Of a stretch of 64,000 nt of DNA, positions 23,201 through 33,500 are shown in pieces (within the stretch, counting starts at the first letter, position 1; every line of letters begins with the position of its first letter). Under the pieces are notes generated by a model. It searched no databases. It saw only the letters and a list, made by a program, of their open reading frames with translations, and was not told the DNA's origin. Both the position numbers and the translations under genes were made by a program. Origin of the DNA: Antedon mediterranea (taxonomy: Eukaryota > Echinodermata > Crinoidea > Comatulida > Antedonidae); NCBI RefSeq assembly GCF_964355755.1, contig NC_092673.1, positions 35,163,648 through 35,227,647 of the forward strand, given 5' to 3'.

Positions 23201-23889
23201 TCGAAGTGCAAGCAGATGCTGAAGAGGGCAGCAAAGTTCAGCAAGAAATTACATCCATCGTTACCAACTTCTCCGGTGCCTTCACTCACCTTTCGATTTG
23301 TGAGACCGAATCTCCTAAAACAGTAAACCAACAAAATTCATGTCCACCGGTTGCAGTTAGTATGCTTTTTACTGGTCAGACACAGTCTTTAGCTCTTAAA
23401 ACCATAGAGGCATTATCAGCAAGACCTTGGGACCAGTTTCTTCTGACCGATGAAGTGCGTAACGCAGTAGAATATGATACCAAGTATTTTATTAACACAG
23501 CAAGAGATTTTCCTATATTTGGTGTTAAAACTGCAATGCCAATTTCTGGAGTACGAATATCACTCTTTGTGAAAGACGTCAAAAAGTTTACAAAGATGGA
23601 AGATTTCTATTCGAAAGTAACGATGGTTAAGCCATACAAACGAGAACTTAACCACGAGGAAATACGCTACTCCACGTACACGCTTTCTGAACGATCTGAG
23701 TTTACGCTAGCCGCTTACCCCGGAGTTAGCCCAGTTTCAAACCCAAACTTGGTACTTTATTTTCATGTACGTAACGTGAGCAGTTGCATTCCTGAGGCCC
23801 AGAAACTTTCCGAGGACCACTGGCAAATGATAGACCCTGAAGGCAACAAGCTTATACTCTTCACACCGTTGTTGTCTGATGTATGCTAA
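20273..23889 (+). CDS. FAM124-family protein with glyoxalase-like domain
   Basis: Four exons: 20273-20470, 21059-21219, 22182-22303 and 23168-23889 (TAA). All junctions are GT-AG and phases close to give 400 aa. The start MASLLVDDCDGY is the first in-frame ATG after a purine-rich leader; an upstream in-frame ATG at 20228 is possible. Residues 70-160 (GIGALAFLTVEQLPL to WNIHHILLYFPQSEDYDLLG) form the first half. About residues 235-400 resemble the FAM124 domain: an aromatic/proline segment, RISLFVKDVKKFTKMEDFYSKV, a receding strand region, and the end HWQMIDPEGNKLILF. That end is the metal-site edge of vicinal-oxygen-chelate folds. FAM124 proteins have no established biochemical activity. No signal peptide or membrane segment is visible. 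Family assignment is from remembered pattern, not a search. Confidence 0.7.
21920..22165. repeat. 32-bp tandem repeat in FAM124-like intron 2
   Basis: About seven copies of ATTTGCATATTCATTATCCA plus TAGCCTTTGTAT run up to the intron 3' end. The octamer-like word ATTTGCAT recurs in most copies. The upstream intron sequence (21560-21900) has looser TTTGCATATT words, perhaps decayed copies. Confidence 0.85.
22370..22690 (+). mobile_element. tRNA-derived SINE in FAM124-like intron 3
   Basis: The head contains TGGCGCAGTGTGTTGG, a pol III A box, and GAGGTTCGAATCCAACTC, a good B box, at tRNA-like spacing. The body ends with GCGCATTGAGACCTTGCTTA and then TGCGCTATATAA and an (ATT)n-type tail. This tail style is common in invertebrate SINEs. 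It lies in the same sense as the host gene. Confidence 0.8.
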
Positions 23890-23955
23890 ACACTAGTTTG
23901 ACTACTTTTCACACCATTGTTGTCTGATGTATGCTAAACACTAGTTTGACTAATA
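23860..23955. repeat. 48-bp tandem duplication across the FAM124-like stop codon
   Basis: TTCACACCGTTGTTGTCTGA and the following bases repeat at a 48-bp offset (23860 and 23908) with few changes. The first copy holds the last ten codons and TAA; the second lies in the 3' UTR and repeats the same words. Confidence 0.85.
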
Positions 23956-25186
23956 CATTGGTTCTTTCTATTTATGTTTGTTCTTACAATGTGTTCATCG
24001 GGTATTAGGGAGGTTTCACAATCTATAAATACAACAACAAAAAACTATTTTGTCGCTGAGCTGATCCCTATCTCTATACATTTAAGCTGATCACCTTACT
24101 AAAGGCCTACAGTAGGCTGGGAGGGTGCACATGGGACCCACCAGCTGAGGTACAAGTCTTCTGCCTCTACCAAGCCAAACAATAGCAACCCTTCTGCTTT
24201 TAACAGTTACAAAAAACAACCAAGAACTGGAAACATTCCTGTCAAACACTTCATTTAACTCTACGTCCAGTTCCGTAACGCTTGCTTGTGATATTTTGAT
24301 TCTCTAATACTTTGCGTCCACCTCCTAAAATGTGCTGAGCCAACCCAGCCTATGCCGTTGAAAAATGTTTATTGTCTTTTGCACAATGTACCGTCCGTAT
24401 ATTTTTTACTATTTAATCTCATTTTTACTATACTTTTATTTATACTTAACTGTAATTGGTTTAGGTAATCTTTAACTTGTTTTAATGAATTCTATATTTT
24501 ACATTAGAACAGCCTTGTTTTTAATGTTGTACTTACAATTCAGTAAATACTTCTCCTTGAAAACTATTATTTATTTTTGTAATAATGTTGACAAAATTGC
24601 TTTTTAAAATTATTATTTCATATTATATTTTACAGTTTACAAAATGTGTATATTACATTACAGTATTCTAATAAAATACACATTTTCCACAACTGCAAAA
24701 ACAGTTAAACAAGACATTTTAAAAATTGAATTCCACATTTAAATCAAACTTTAAATTAGAGGCGCCTGTAATTCTAGTCGCCTCTTGTATATTAAATTTT
24801 GAATAATGCAAAAGTGAATGAAATATTTTATATAATAATAAATACATATTTGTGTAAAGTTAATTAATAGCTTAAAAAAACAAATTCCTAAATCAAAAGA
24901 AAAAGACATCGATAGTCAATTCATTCAATACCGTGCCCTACTATACTTTCAACTTACCTCTCTCAAGGTTTGTGTCACATTAATACTCCATGAATTATAC
25001 TTGCCAAAAAATGATTTTTGATTGGAGAAAAGTATGTATGGACTACCAGACTTGTTGCCAGGGAAATTCCAAATTTCACAGCTCAATTTCCGAAGTGAAA
25101 GTCAACATATTGAGAAAAGTATTTCAATTTTGTGTGAAATATTGTAAACTTTTAGTTGTCCACTAAAAGGATATTAAAATTTTGTG
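23956..25186. other. FAM124-like 3' flank, no gene seen
   Basis: AT-rich non-coding DNA with several AATAAA-like words (for example near 24670 and 24838). At 24757-24805 a GAGGCGCC...GCCTCTTGTATATT stretch ending GAATAA resembles the 3' end of the LINE at 31394-32653 and is probably a relic of it. Confidence 0.45.
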
Positions 25187-27046
25187 ACCAAGTAATTGAT
25201 TGTAACAAAGGCGGATCTGGGGGTAGGAGGAAAGAGACTTGTGTTCTAGGCTATGTTGGTATTGCTAGGTGTGCACACCAAGTAATTGATTGTAACAAGG
25301 GCGGATCTGGGGTAGGAGGAAAGAGACTTGTGTTCTAGGCTATGTTGGTATTGCTAGGTGTGCACACCAAGTAATTGATTGTAACAAGGGCGGATCTGGG
25401 GTAGGAGGAAAGAGACTTGTGTTCTAGGCTATGTTGGTATTGCTAGGTGTGCACACCAAGTAATTGATTGTAACAAGGGCGGATCTGGGGTAGGAGGAAA
25501 GAGACTTGTGTTCTAGGCTATGTTGGTATTGCTAGGTGTGCACACCAAGTAATTGATTGTAACAATGGCGGATCTGGGGTAGGAGGAAAGAGACTTGTGT
25601 TCTAGGCTATGTTGGTATTGCTAGGTGTGCACACCAAGTAATTGATTGTAACAAGGGCGGATCTGGGGTAGGAGGAAAGAGACTTGTGTTCTAGGCTATG
25701 TTGGTATTGCTAGGTGTGCACACCAAGTAATTGATTGTAACAAGGGCGGATCTGGGGTAGGAGGAAAGAGACTTGTGTTCTAGGCTATGTTGGTATTGCT
25801 AGGTGTGCACACCAAGTAATTGATTGTAACAAGGGCGGATCTGGGGTAGGAGGAAAGAGACTTGTGTTCTAGGCTATGTTGGTATTGCTAGGTGTGCACA
25901 CCAAGTAATTGATTGTAACAAGGGCGGATCTGGGGTAGGAGGAAAGAGACTTGTGTTCTAGGCTATGTTGGTATTGCTAGGTGTGCACACCAAGTAATTG
26001 ATTGTAACAAGGGCGGATCTGGGGTAGGAGGAAAGAGACTTGTGTTCTAGGCTATGTTGGTATTGCTAGGTGTGCACACCAAGTAATTGATTGTAACAAG
26101 GGCGGATCTGGGGTAGGAGGAAAGAGACTTGTGTTCTAGGCTATGTTGGTATTGCTAGGTGTGCACACCAAGTAATTGATTGTAACAATGGCGGATCTGG
26201 GGTAGGAGGAAAGAGACTTGTGTTCTAGGCTATGTTGGTATTGCTAGGTGTGCACACCAAGTAATTGATTGTAACAAGGGCGGATCTGGGGTAGGAGGAA
26301 AGAGACTTGTGTTCTAGGCTATGTTGGTATTGCTAGGTGTGCACACCAAGTAATTGATTGTAACAAGGGCGGATCTGGGGTAGGAGGAAAGAGACTTGTG
26401 TTCTAGGCTATGTTGGTATTGCTAGGTGTGCACACCAAGTAATTGATTGTAACAATGGCGGATCTGGGGTAGGAGGAAAGAGACTTGTGTTCTAGGCTAT
26501 GTTGGTATTGCTAGGTGTGCACACCAAGTAATTGATTGTAACAATGGCGGACCTGGGGGTAGGAGGAAAGAGACTTGTGTTCTAGGCTATCTTGGTATTG
26601 CTAGGTGTGCACCAAGTAATTGATTGTAACAAGGGCGGATCTGGGGGTAGGAGGAACGAGACTTGTGTTCTAGGCTATGTTGGTATTGCTAGGTGTGCAC
26701 ACCAAGTAATTGATTGTAACAAGGGCGGATCTGGGGGTAGGAGGAAAGAGACTTGTGTTCTAGGCTATGTTGGTATTGCTAGGTGTGCACCAAGTAATTG
26801 ATTGTAACGAGGGCGGATCTGGGGTAGGAGGAAAGAGACTTGTGTTCTAGGCTATGTTGGTATTGCTAGGTGTGCACCAAGTAATTGATTGTAACAAGGG
26901 CGGATCTGGGGGTAGGAGGAACGAGACTTGTGTTCTAGGCTATGTTGGTATTGCTAGGTGTGCACACCAAGTAATTGATTGTAACAAGGGCGGATCTGGG
27001 GGTAGGAGGAACGAGACTTGTGTTCTAGGCTATGTTGGTATTGCAT
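25187..27046. repeat. 89-bp tandem array, about 21 copies
   Basis: Units start ACCAAGTAATTGATTGTAAC and end TTGCTAGGTGTGCAC. Starts at 25277, 25366, 25455 and onward are 89 bp apart. Copies are almost identical, differing mainly by AAGGGCGG/AATGGCGG, an extra G in CTGGGG(G), and loss of a CA in GTGCACACC towards the right end. Short frames across it are artefacts. Confidence 0.95.
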
Positions 27047-27066
27047 TTCTTTCTTCCAGTTACAAT

Positions 27067-27200
27067 GAAAGTACACTATCAAACTTGTGACAAACAAAAT
27101 GTGATGTGCGCTTATACACTGTCATGGACGCCATGTCACTAGCATATTTGGGAACATAACATTTTTTTCAAACAAGTTTGATAGTGTAGACTGGGCCTTA
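27067..27200. mobile_element. MITE of the CTACACTATCAAACTT family, degenerate copy
   Basis: Left arm GTACACTATCAAACTTGTGA and right arm AAGTTTGATAGTGTAGACTG are inverted. Interior words AAATGTGATGTGCGC and CATATTTGGGAAC match other copies in this window. Confidence 0.75.
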
Positions 27201-27464
27201 TACATTATAGAAAAAATGCAGAATGCAGGGTGTTATTCTCGTTACCTCTCCTTCGTCTATTGCTAGAGCACCTCCTGTTGTACATCCTGGGTCCGGTTCT
27301 TTGTAAACTGTATTTTTAGAAGTAACTACTGATTAAAATATTTTCTTGTATAACCAATGTTGTAGAAATTTATCTTTTTAAAGGAAATTAAAAGCATTAA
27401 TTTTATATAAATACATTTTAATTTATTCTTATTTTATAACTTTTTTGCCCCACACAAAATCGAT

Positions 27465-28535
27465 TTTTTAAATTGAATAATTGAGATAATATTACCATAT
27501 AATGCGCATATATTGTGTTATCATCTTATAGAGCCATAGTAACTAGTTATGTCAAAAACTAAAAGAGTCTAAATTTGGCAATTTTTCAAAAATTTCCCTG
27601 TACAGGAATTTTTTCTAAAAATGACCAAAATATCCACTTTTTAAAATTGAATAATTATGAGATAATATTACCATTATAATGCGCATATATTGTGTTATCA
27701 TCATCTTATAGAGCCACAGTAACTAGTTATGTCAAAAACTAAGAGTCTAAATTTGGCAATTTTTCAAAAATTTCCCTGTACAGGAATTTTTTCAAAAAAT
27801 GACAAAAATATCCACTTTTTAAAATTCAATAATTATTAAATAATATTGCCATATATGCACATATATTGTGTTATCATTATCTTATAGAGCTATTTGTAAC
27901 TAGTTATGTCAAAAAATAACTCCACTTTTTTAAATTCAATATTCATGAGGATAATATTGCCATATATGTGCATATATTGTGTTATCATCATCTTATAGAG
28001 CCATAGTAACTAGTTATGTCAAAAAAATAAAACGGTCGAAATTTGGCCATTTTCGAAAATTTCCCTGTACTATAGTACAGGAATTTTTTCAAAAATAGCC
28101 AAAATATCCACTTTTTAAAATTTAATAATTATGATAATATTGCCATATATGCGCATATATTGTGTTATCATCATCTTATAGAGCCATAGTAACTAGTTAT
28201 GTCAAAAAAATAAAACGGTCGAAATTTGGCCATTTTCGAAAATTTCCCTGTACTATAGTACAGGGATTTTTTCAAAAATGGCCAAAATATCGACTTTTTT
28301 AAAGTCAATAATTATGCAATAATATTGCCATAATGCGCATATATTGTGTTATCATAATCTTATGGAGCCATAGTAACTAGTTATGTCAAAAAATAAAAGG
28401 GTTGAAATTTGGCCATTTTTCGAAAATGGCCAAAATATACACTTTTTTAAATTCAATAATTATGAGATAATATTGCCATATATGGGCATATATTGTGTTA
28501 TCATCATCTTATAGAGCCATAGTAACTAGTGGATG
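27465..28535. repeat. About 180-bp tandem repeat, seven copies
   Basis: GAGCCATAGTAACTAGTTAT recurs at 27531, 27711, 27887, 27998, 28181, 28365 and 28514. A full period is about 180 bp; two copies are shortened. Each full unit has a palindrome, either CCTGTACAGG or the longer CCCTGTACTATAGTACAGGG. Confidence 0.85.
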
Positions 28536-28747
28536 GTGGAATGTACTATATTAAACACATAAATGAAGTACAGGAGAGAACTTTAAAATTCTTCATAATT
28601 CCATTCATTACATAAATAACATTATTGCTTACAGTTTAAATTGGTAAGTTCAAAAGATTACATTTTAACAAAAATACATATCATTAAAAGATCTTCATTA
28701 ACTGAAATTCTGTACTTTCGAAAAAGGACAAGGTTGTAAGTTGAAGA

Positions 28748-28848
28748 TTAACTAAAGCTCTGTCTACACTATCAACATTTGACCAAACAAATGTGATGTG
28801 CCCATATATGTCAAACTAGCTTGATAGTGTAGACAGAGCTTTAGTTAA
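28748..28848. mobile_element. MITE of the CTACACTATCAAACTT family, 101-bp copy
   Basis: TTAACTAAAGCTCTGTCTAC at the left is matched by GTAGACAGAGCTTTAGTTAA at the right. The interior is a shortened AAATGTGATGTGCCCATATA. Confidence 0.85.
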
Positions 28849-29021
28849 CATTGCATTTAATTTCTATAACAACATTATTTCTTTCTTTTGCACCAGGTTG
28901 TTGTCAAATCATATGTAATGTACATTTTTAACAATACAGTAGTGTTGTATGTCATTGTTGTAAGTGATCTTAAAAAGATCTGAACTTGTTTTACTTTTGC
29001 ACCAATTTGTCAAATCATGTC

Positions 29022-29367
29022 TAAAGCTCTGTCTACACTATCAAACTTGTGATGTGATGTGCATGATGATGTCATATTACTACCAAATATGGACATGATG
29101 ATGTCATATCAATATTTAGATCGAGCTTCGTGTTTCCTATTGGATTATTCTTGTAATAGTGCATTCTAATTCGCACACTATTTCTTCTACTCTTTTGCAT
29201 AGATTAACAATAAGCACATTGCACAATTATCTAGTCGAATAGTCGAATCACGAAATTAAAACTAGTTTGATTTTAAAAAAGTGTGATGTACACATATATG
29301 GTAGTGATATGAAGTCATTGTGTCCATATATGGGCACACAACATTTGATAGTGTAGACAGAGCTTTA
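29022..29367. mobile_element. MITE of the CTACACTATCAAACTT family, split copy
   Basis: The left end TAAAGCTCTGTCTACACTAT and the right end ATAGTGTAGACAGAGCTTTA are inverted. The interior has two blocks of family words (ACCAAATATGG, CCATATATGGGCAC) separated by about 160 bp of unrelated sequence. Confidence 0.75.
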
Positions 29368-29454
29368 CAGAACCTTACATGTGAAGAATATATCATGGAA
29401 GTTGAGGTTAAAGCTAGGTTATTAGTATAGGGTCTATGATACACATCACATATG

Positions 29455-29489
29455 TCACACTGTATCACAATATTTGCGATACAGTGTGA
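29455..29489. repeat. Short perfect hairpin
   Basis: TCACACTGTATC and GATACAGTGTGA form a 12-bp stem with an 11-base loop. No U-run follows, so it is not a simple terminator. Confidence 0.7.
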
Positions 29490-29500
29490 ACATTTTATGT

Positions 29501-29642
29501 TAATATAAAGTTTGCAGTACACCACGTATATTAGTTCTGAAAAGAACTGTCAACGTTTTGATCAATATGCTTTGGTCATCCTCAGGATGAGGAGAGTTCT
29601 TTTCAGAACTAATATACGTGGTTTACCGCAAACTTTATATTA
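29501..29642. mobile_element. Foldback element with about 48-bp arms
   Basis: TAATATAAAGTTTGC...CGTATATTAGTTCTGAAAAG returns inverted as CTTTTCAGAACTAATATACG...GCAAACTTTATATTA. The arms differ by small indels. The loop contains AACGTTTTGATCAATATGC and TGGTCATCCTCAGGATGA. Similar wording occurs in Penelope-like retroelement ends, but no coding part is here, so the family is a guess. Confidence 0.6.
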
Positions 29643-30564
29643 AAATTTGATTTCGCCATGCAAACCTTCAAACAATATATGAACATTTTACTTTTACAAA
29701 ACAAACTTACACATCTAGTTTATAATAGAAGACCAGATAAAAATATATATACAGTATTATTATTTAATTAAAATCAATTGTGTTAAAAGAATGTTTGTAA
29801 GTTGGCCAGCACAGGAAAAGCCACCACAAAGAAATGTTAATTGGTAGCAATGAAAGCATTAGGGCAAAATACGGCAATTTGTTATTCAAAGACAAAGGTA
29901 ATGATTACTATACTTTAAAATACACAACTTCGATAAAACTCATTAAATGTTATGATATTATTTAGGTGACCTAATAATATTTATTTATTTAATAAGTATT
30001 TGTTACAAATTCTCCTTAACATTCGGCGATCTCAATACCGTGCATAGAATTTTTTAATTGCCATACTGAAAAACCTTCAACAGAAGCCTTTGTTAGGAAT
30101 CTTGGTTTCTTTTAAATGGACTTCTCTTCGAGATGGCCTTCCTTTCAAGATTACTTTTGCAAACCAAGGTGTGGGAGCTTCTTTTTGAGATGGGATTCCT
30201 TTGCCGTATGCTCAAACCATATCTAGTTCTGTGAATGGTTAACTTGGTGACCAAGAACGCTATAGTTCATCATACACAATATCTGTCTTGATTTTCCAAC
30301 AATTATTCACAAAATTACTTGCTGCAATCTTGGATGAGTGATCCACAGAAACATTGCAAGGTTTTCCTCAGTATAACGATGCTTTGTTCAACGTATAGGT
30401 ACAAAACACTCACTATATTTGAGAATATTCCCTGTTGTACTTGAGTAGCCTTCAAAAACATTTGTTTTATAAAAATATGTGTTTTCTACTCAAACAAGAT
30501 TGATTGGTTTAAGTTTATAAACTGCGGTTAAATTTCTTGATTTTTGTTGCAGAAAAAGTTCATT
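29643..30564. other. Probable 3' UTR and flank of mitoguardin
   Basis: No gene was found. On the minus strand AATAAATAAAT near 29985-29995 is a plausible poly(A) signal for the mitoguardin transcript. Confidence 0.4.
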
Positions 30565-33500
30565 TCACACCATCTCAAGACGTTCAGAAACCACAAGACT
30601 ATACGACTTGAACAAACTAAAGATGTCATCGCTCAGTTCATGGACGGACGAGTAACGACATTTTTCCAGCGAAAAGATATCGCAACAAAACTTTGAGATT
30701 TGGTCCTGTTGAAAAAAATAAATCATAAAACATAAAAACTATAAATAAACTATTTTTGGCAAACTAGGTCTGGTTTATAAGAAACCTATTTTTAAGACAT
30801 CAAAATAAAAATTGCGCAAACAATCATAGCTCAGACACGCTATCAATATTAAAATCGCACCTATTAAAATAGAAAAACGGTGGTGTCATTTTTTGTCTTT
30901 GAAAACATTGGATATGCGCGAATAAATACAGCAGAATAGTTTTTAACAAGGCCATATACATGGCTGCAGTTGCGTGCACAAATTTGAGTTAGTGTTTACC
31001 AACCAATCAACCGACCGACATGGTAAACTGTAGAGTAATACACAAGTTATTTTGTCTTTATTGAATCAACACTAACAGAATCTTTTTAAAAAAGTGGATT
31101 TACCTTAAAGAATTGCATGACCTCTGTGAGATTCTCATCTGACCCCAAAAATCCCCAGGCTAAAGCCGGACTAATATGATTGGATAGAGTATAGAAACGA
31201 GATAAAAAGCCATTTTGGTTCCTCAACATCTTACGTTTGGCGCCTAATACGGACCAAATAGCTGTAGATAATGCCTGAGATAGAGAAACAATTTGTAAAA
31301 ATTTGTCAGCTATGCAGAGATTGCGTGTTTGTTGCAATACTGTTGCATTGTGCATTGTAGTCAAATTTTATATCTGTTCATAGGTAAACAATTAAAAAAA
31401 AAAAAAAAAAAAAAAAAAATGGAAAGTAACATTCAATGCTAACAAAACGAAAGCTATACTGTTTACACGTAAACATTTAGATAACTATGTTAGTTTAAAT
31501 TTCAATAATGTAAATCTACAATTTGTAAATGATCATAGGCATCTTGGTGTAATGCTTAATGCAAAACTCAAGTGGGATTCCCATATCCAATCTGTAATTA
31601 ACAAAGCGTCTTTATCTTTAAATATGCTACGTCGTGTCAAACATATTCTACCTCGACAGGCTCTCTGTCACATTTACATATCACACGTTAGACCATTAAT
31701 GGAATATGCAGCTCCTGTTTGGTGTAATATCCCAGATAAATTAAGTGATGAACTAGAAAATATCCAGATTTCTGCAGGTAGAATATGTAATGTACTGGTG
31801 CGTGGAAACATACAAGTCATAATGCATTAAGACAAGAATTAGGCTGGTTATCATTGGAAAAACGTAGACAATTTCTTAACCTAATACTGTTTTTTAAAAT
31901 TATTCATAAGTTAACACCAGTGTATCTTTACTCCTTATTTGTTTTTTCTGACAATATTGAAGTTTATAACTTGCGTAACATCCGAAATATAATAATTCCA
32001 TTTTGTAAGACCACATCATATCGTTTATCTTTTGTCCCATCTATTATAACACATTGGAATGAGTTAAATAATGAAATAAAAAATTCCTCATTTCTTGTTG
32101 AGTTTAAAAAATTGCTACTGAAATCCAATTTGTTTGAAACAAAAAAACGTTCTTATTATGATACAGGTGATAAGAAGATTAACCAAATTCACACTAGAAT
32201 CCGACTTGGTTTCAGCTGTCTCAATTCGCATTTATTCTTACATGGACTTCGGGACAATCCAAATTGTACTTGTGGCTTTAATGTTGAGAATCCGCTTCAT
32301 TTCTTATGTTACTGCCCTAATTATAATACACAAAGAGATATTCTACTTGTAAGCGCTAACTCAATTATTGAGGATATCTTAGCCAAGGATTTTTCTTTAA
32401 CATTTAATTTTACATTTTTAAGTGAAATTTTTATTTTTGGTTCCGATCTTCTTTCGAATTGTGAAAATGCTTTATTATTTTATTATGTACAACAATTTCT
32501 TGTTAATTCTGGAAGATTTAATTGATGTTTCTGTTAGTTGTTTTAAAATGTTGTATTTGTTTATCTGAGGCGCCTTGAAGCTAAGATGGTTCCATCTTGT
32601 AAGGCGCCTCTGTGTAATATACTGAATAAAAAAAAAAAAAAAAAAAAAAAAAACAATTAAAATGTACCATCAATTAACAAAATTGGTATTGTACCTAGTG
32701 TTGTGATTGAATGGATATTCCATGCATAGGTAGGAGTTGACATGATTAAAAAATGATGATTTTGTGGTTAATTTAACCTAATAACTTGCACTGATGAAGG
32801 ACTAGTGTTGTCCAAAAGCTCTGCAAATTCTTTCTGGCTGTTTTAATTTATTATTTTGATTTAGATGTCTGCTTATTTTATTTGTATCTCCATTGACATC
32901 CAGCCACTGATACTCACAGCATTGTCATTTTTTCAGTAATTTGCATTTTAATTTACTAATATTAACTACTGTAATGTTGAAATATAAACAGAGAACATAA
33001 ACTTAATCAATATAATCAACAAAACAATGCTTTTAGGTGTATATATTACAAATATTGTAGGTACATTTATTCTTACCGTTTCTTTGACGCTGTTTGACAA
33101 CCAACGATTTTGCGTGATACATGTCACTGATGACGGAGGATCCGACAGATCATCAAAAGAATCAAGTATAAAAAAATCCAACACTATATCATAGAAAGAC
33201 ATGCATTTTACCTGTTGAAAAAAGAAAGAAAATATGTACAAAACAGATGTTAGAATAACATGACATATTACAATAAACAATACCACTTTTTAAGGTCATT
33301 GACCTTTTATTTCCGGTCTTCTATTCCTGTGAATCTCAGCTGTACGTTACAGGCACTGTACTTCATTAACTTTCAACCGAACGTTACTTCCAAATCTTCA
33401 TTATTTTATGAAACTTTTAGCTCGTAAATAAAAAGTTAGTCACTTAACTTAAGGTACAGCAGATATTTAGTTAAGGTTATGTTTTCATAATTTTTAACAT

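Noticed and set aside
25187-27046. CRISPR-like repeat array
   Set aside because: Units are contiguous near-identical tandem repeats with no variable spacers and no cas genes; the DNA is eukaryotic.
25156-27090. Frames of 60-78 codons with GGSGGRRKETCVLG-like repeats
   Set aside because: Produced by the 89-bp array. The frame breaks at each unit because 89 is not a multiple of three.
30885-31090. Additional mitoguardin coding exon between 30705 and 31104
   Set aside because: Exon phases already close across this intron and no conserved family sequence is seen there.
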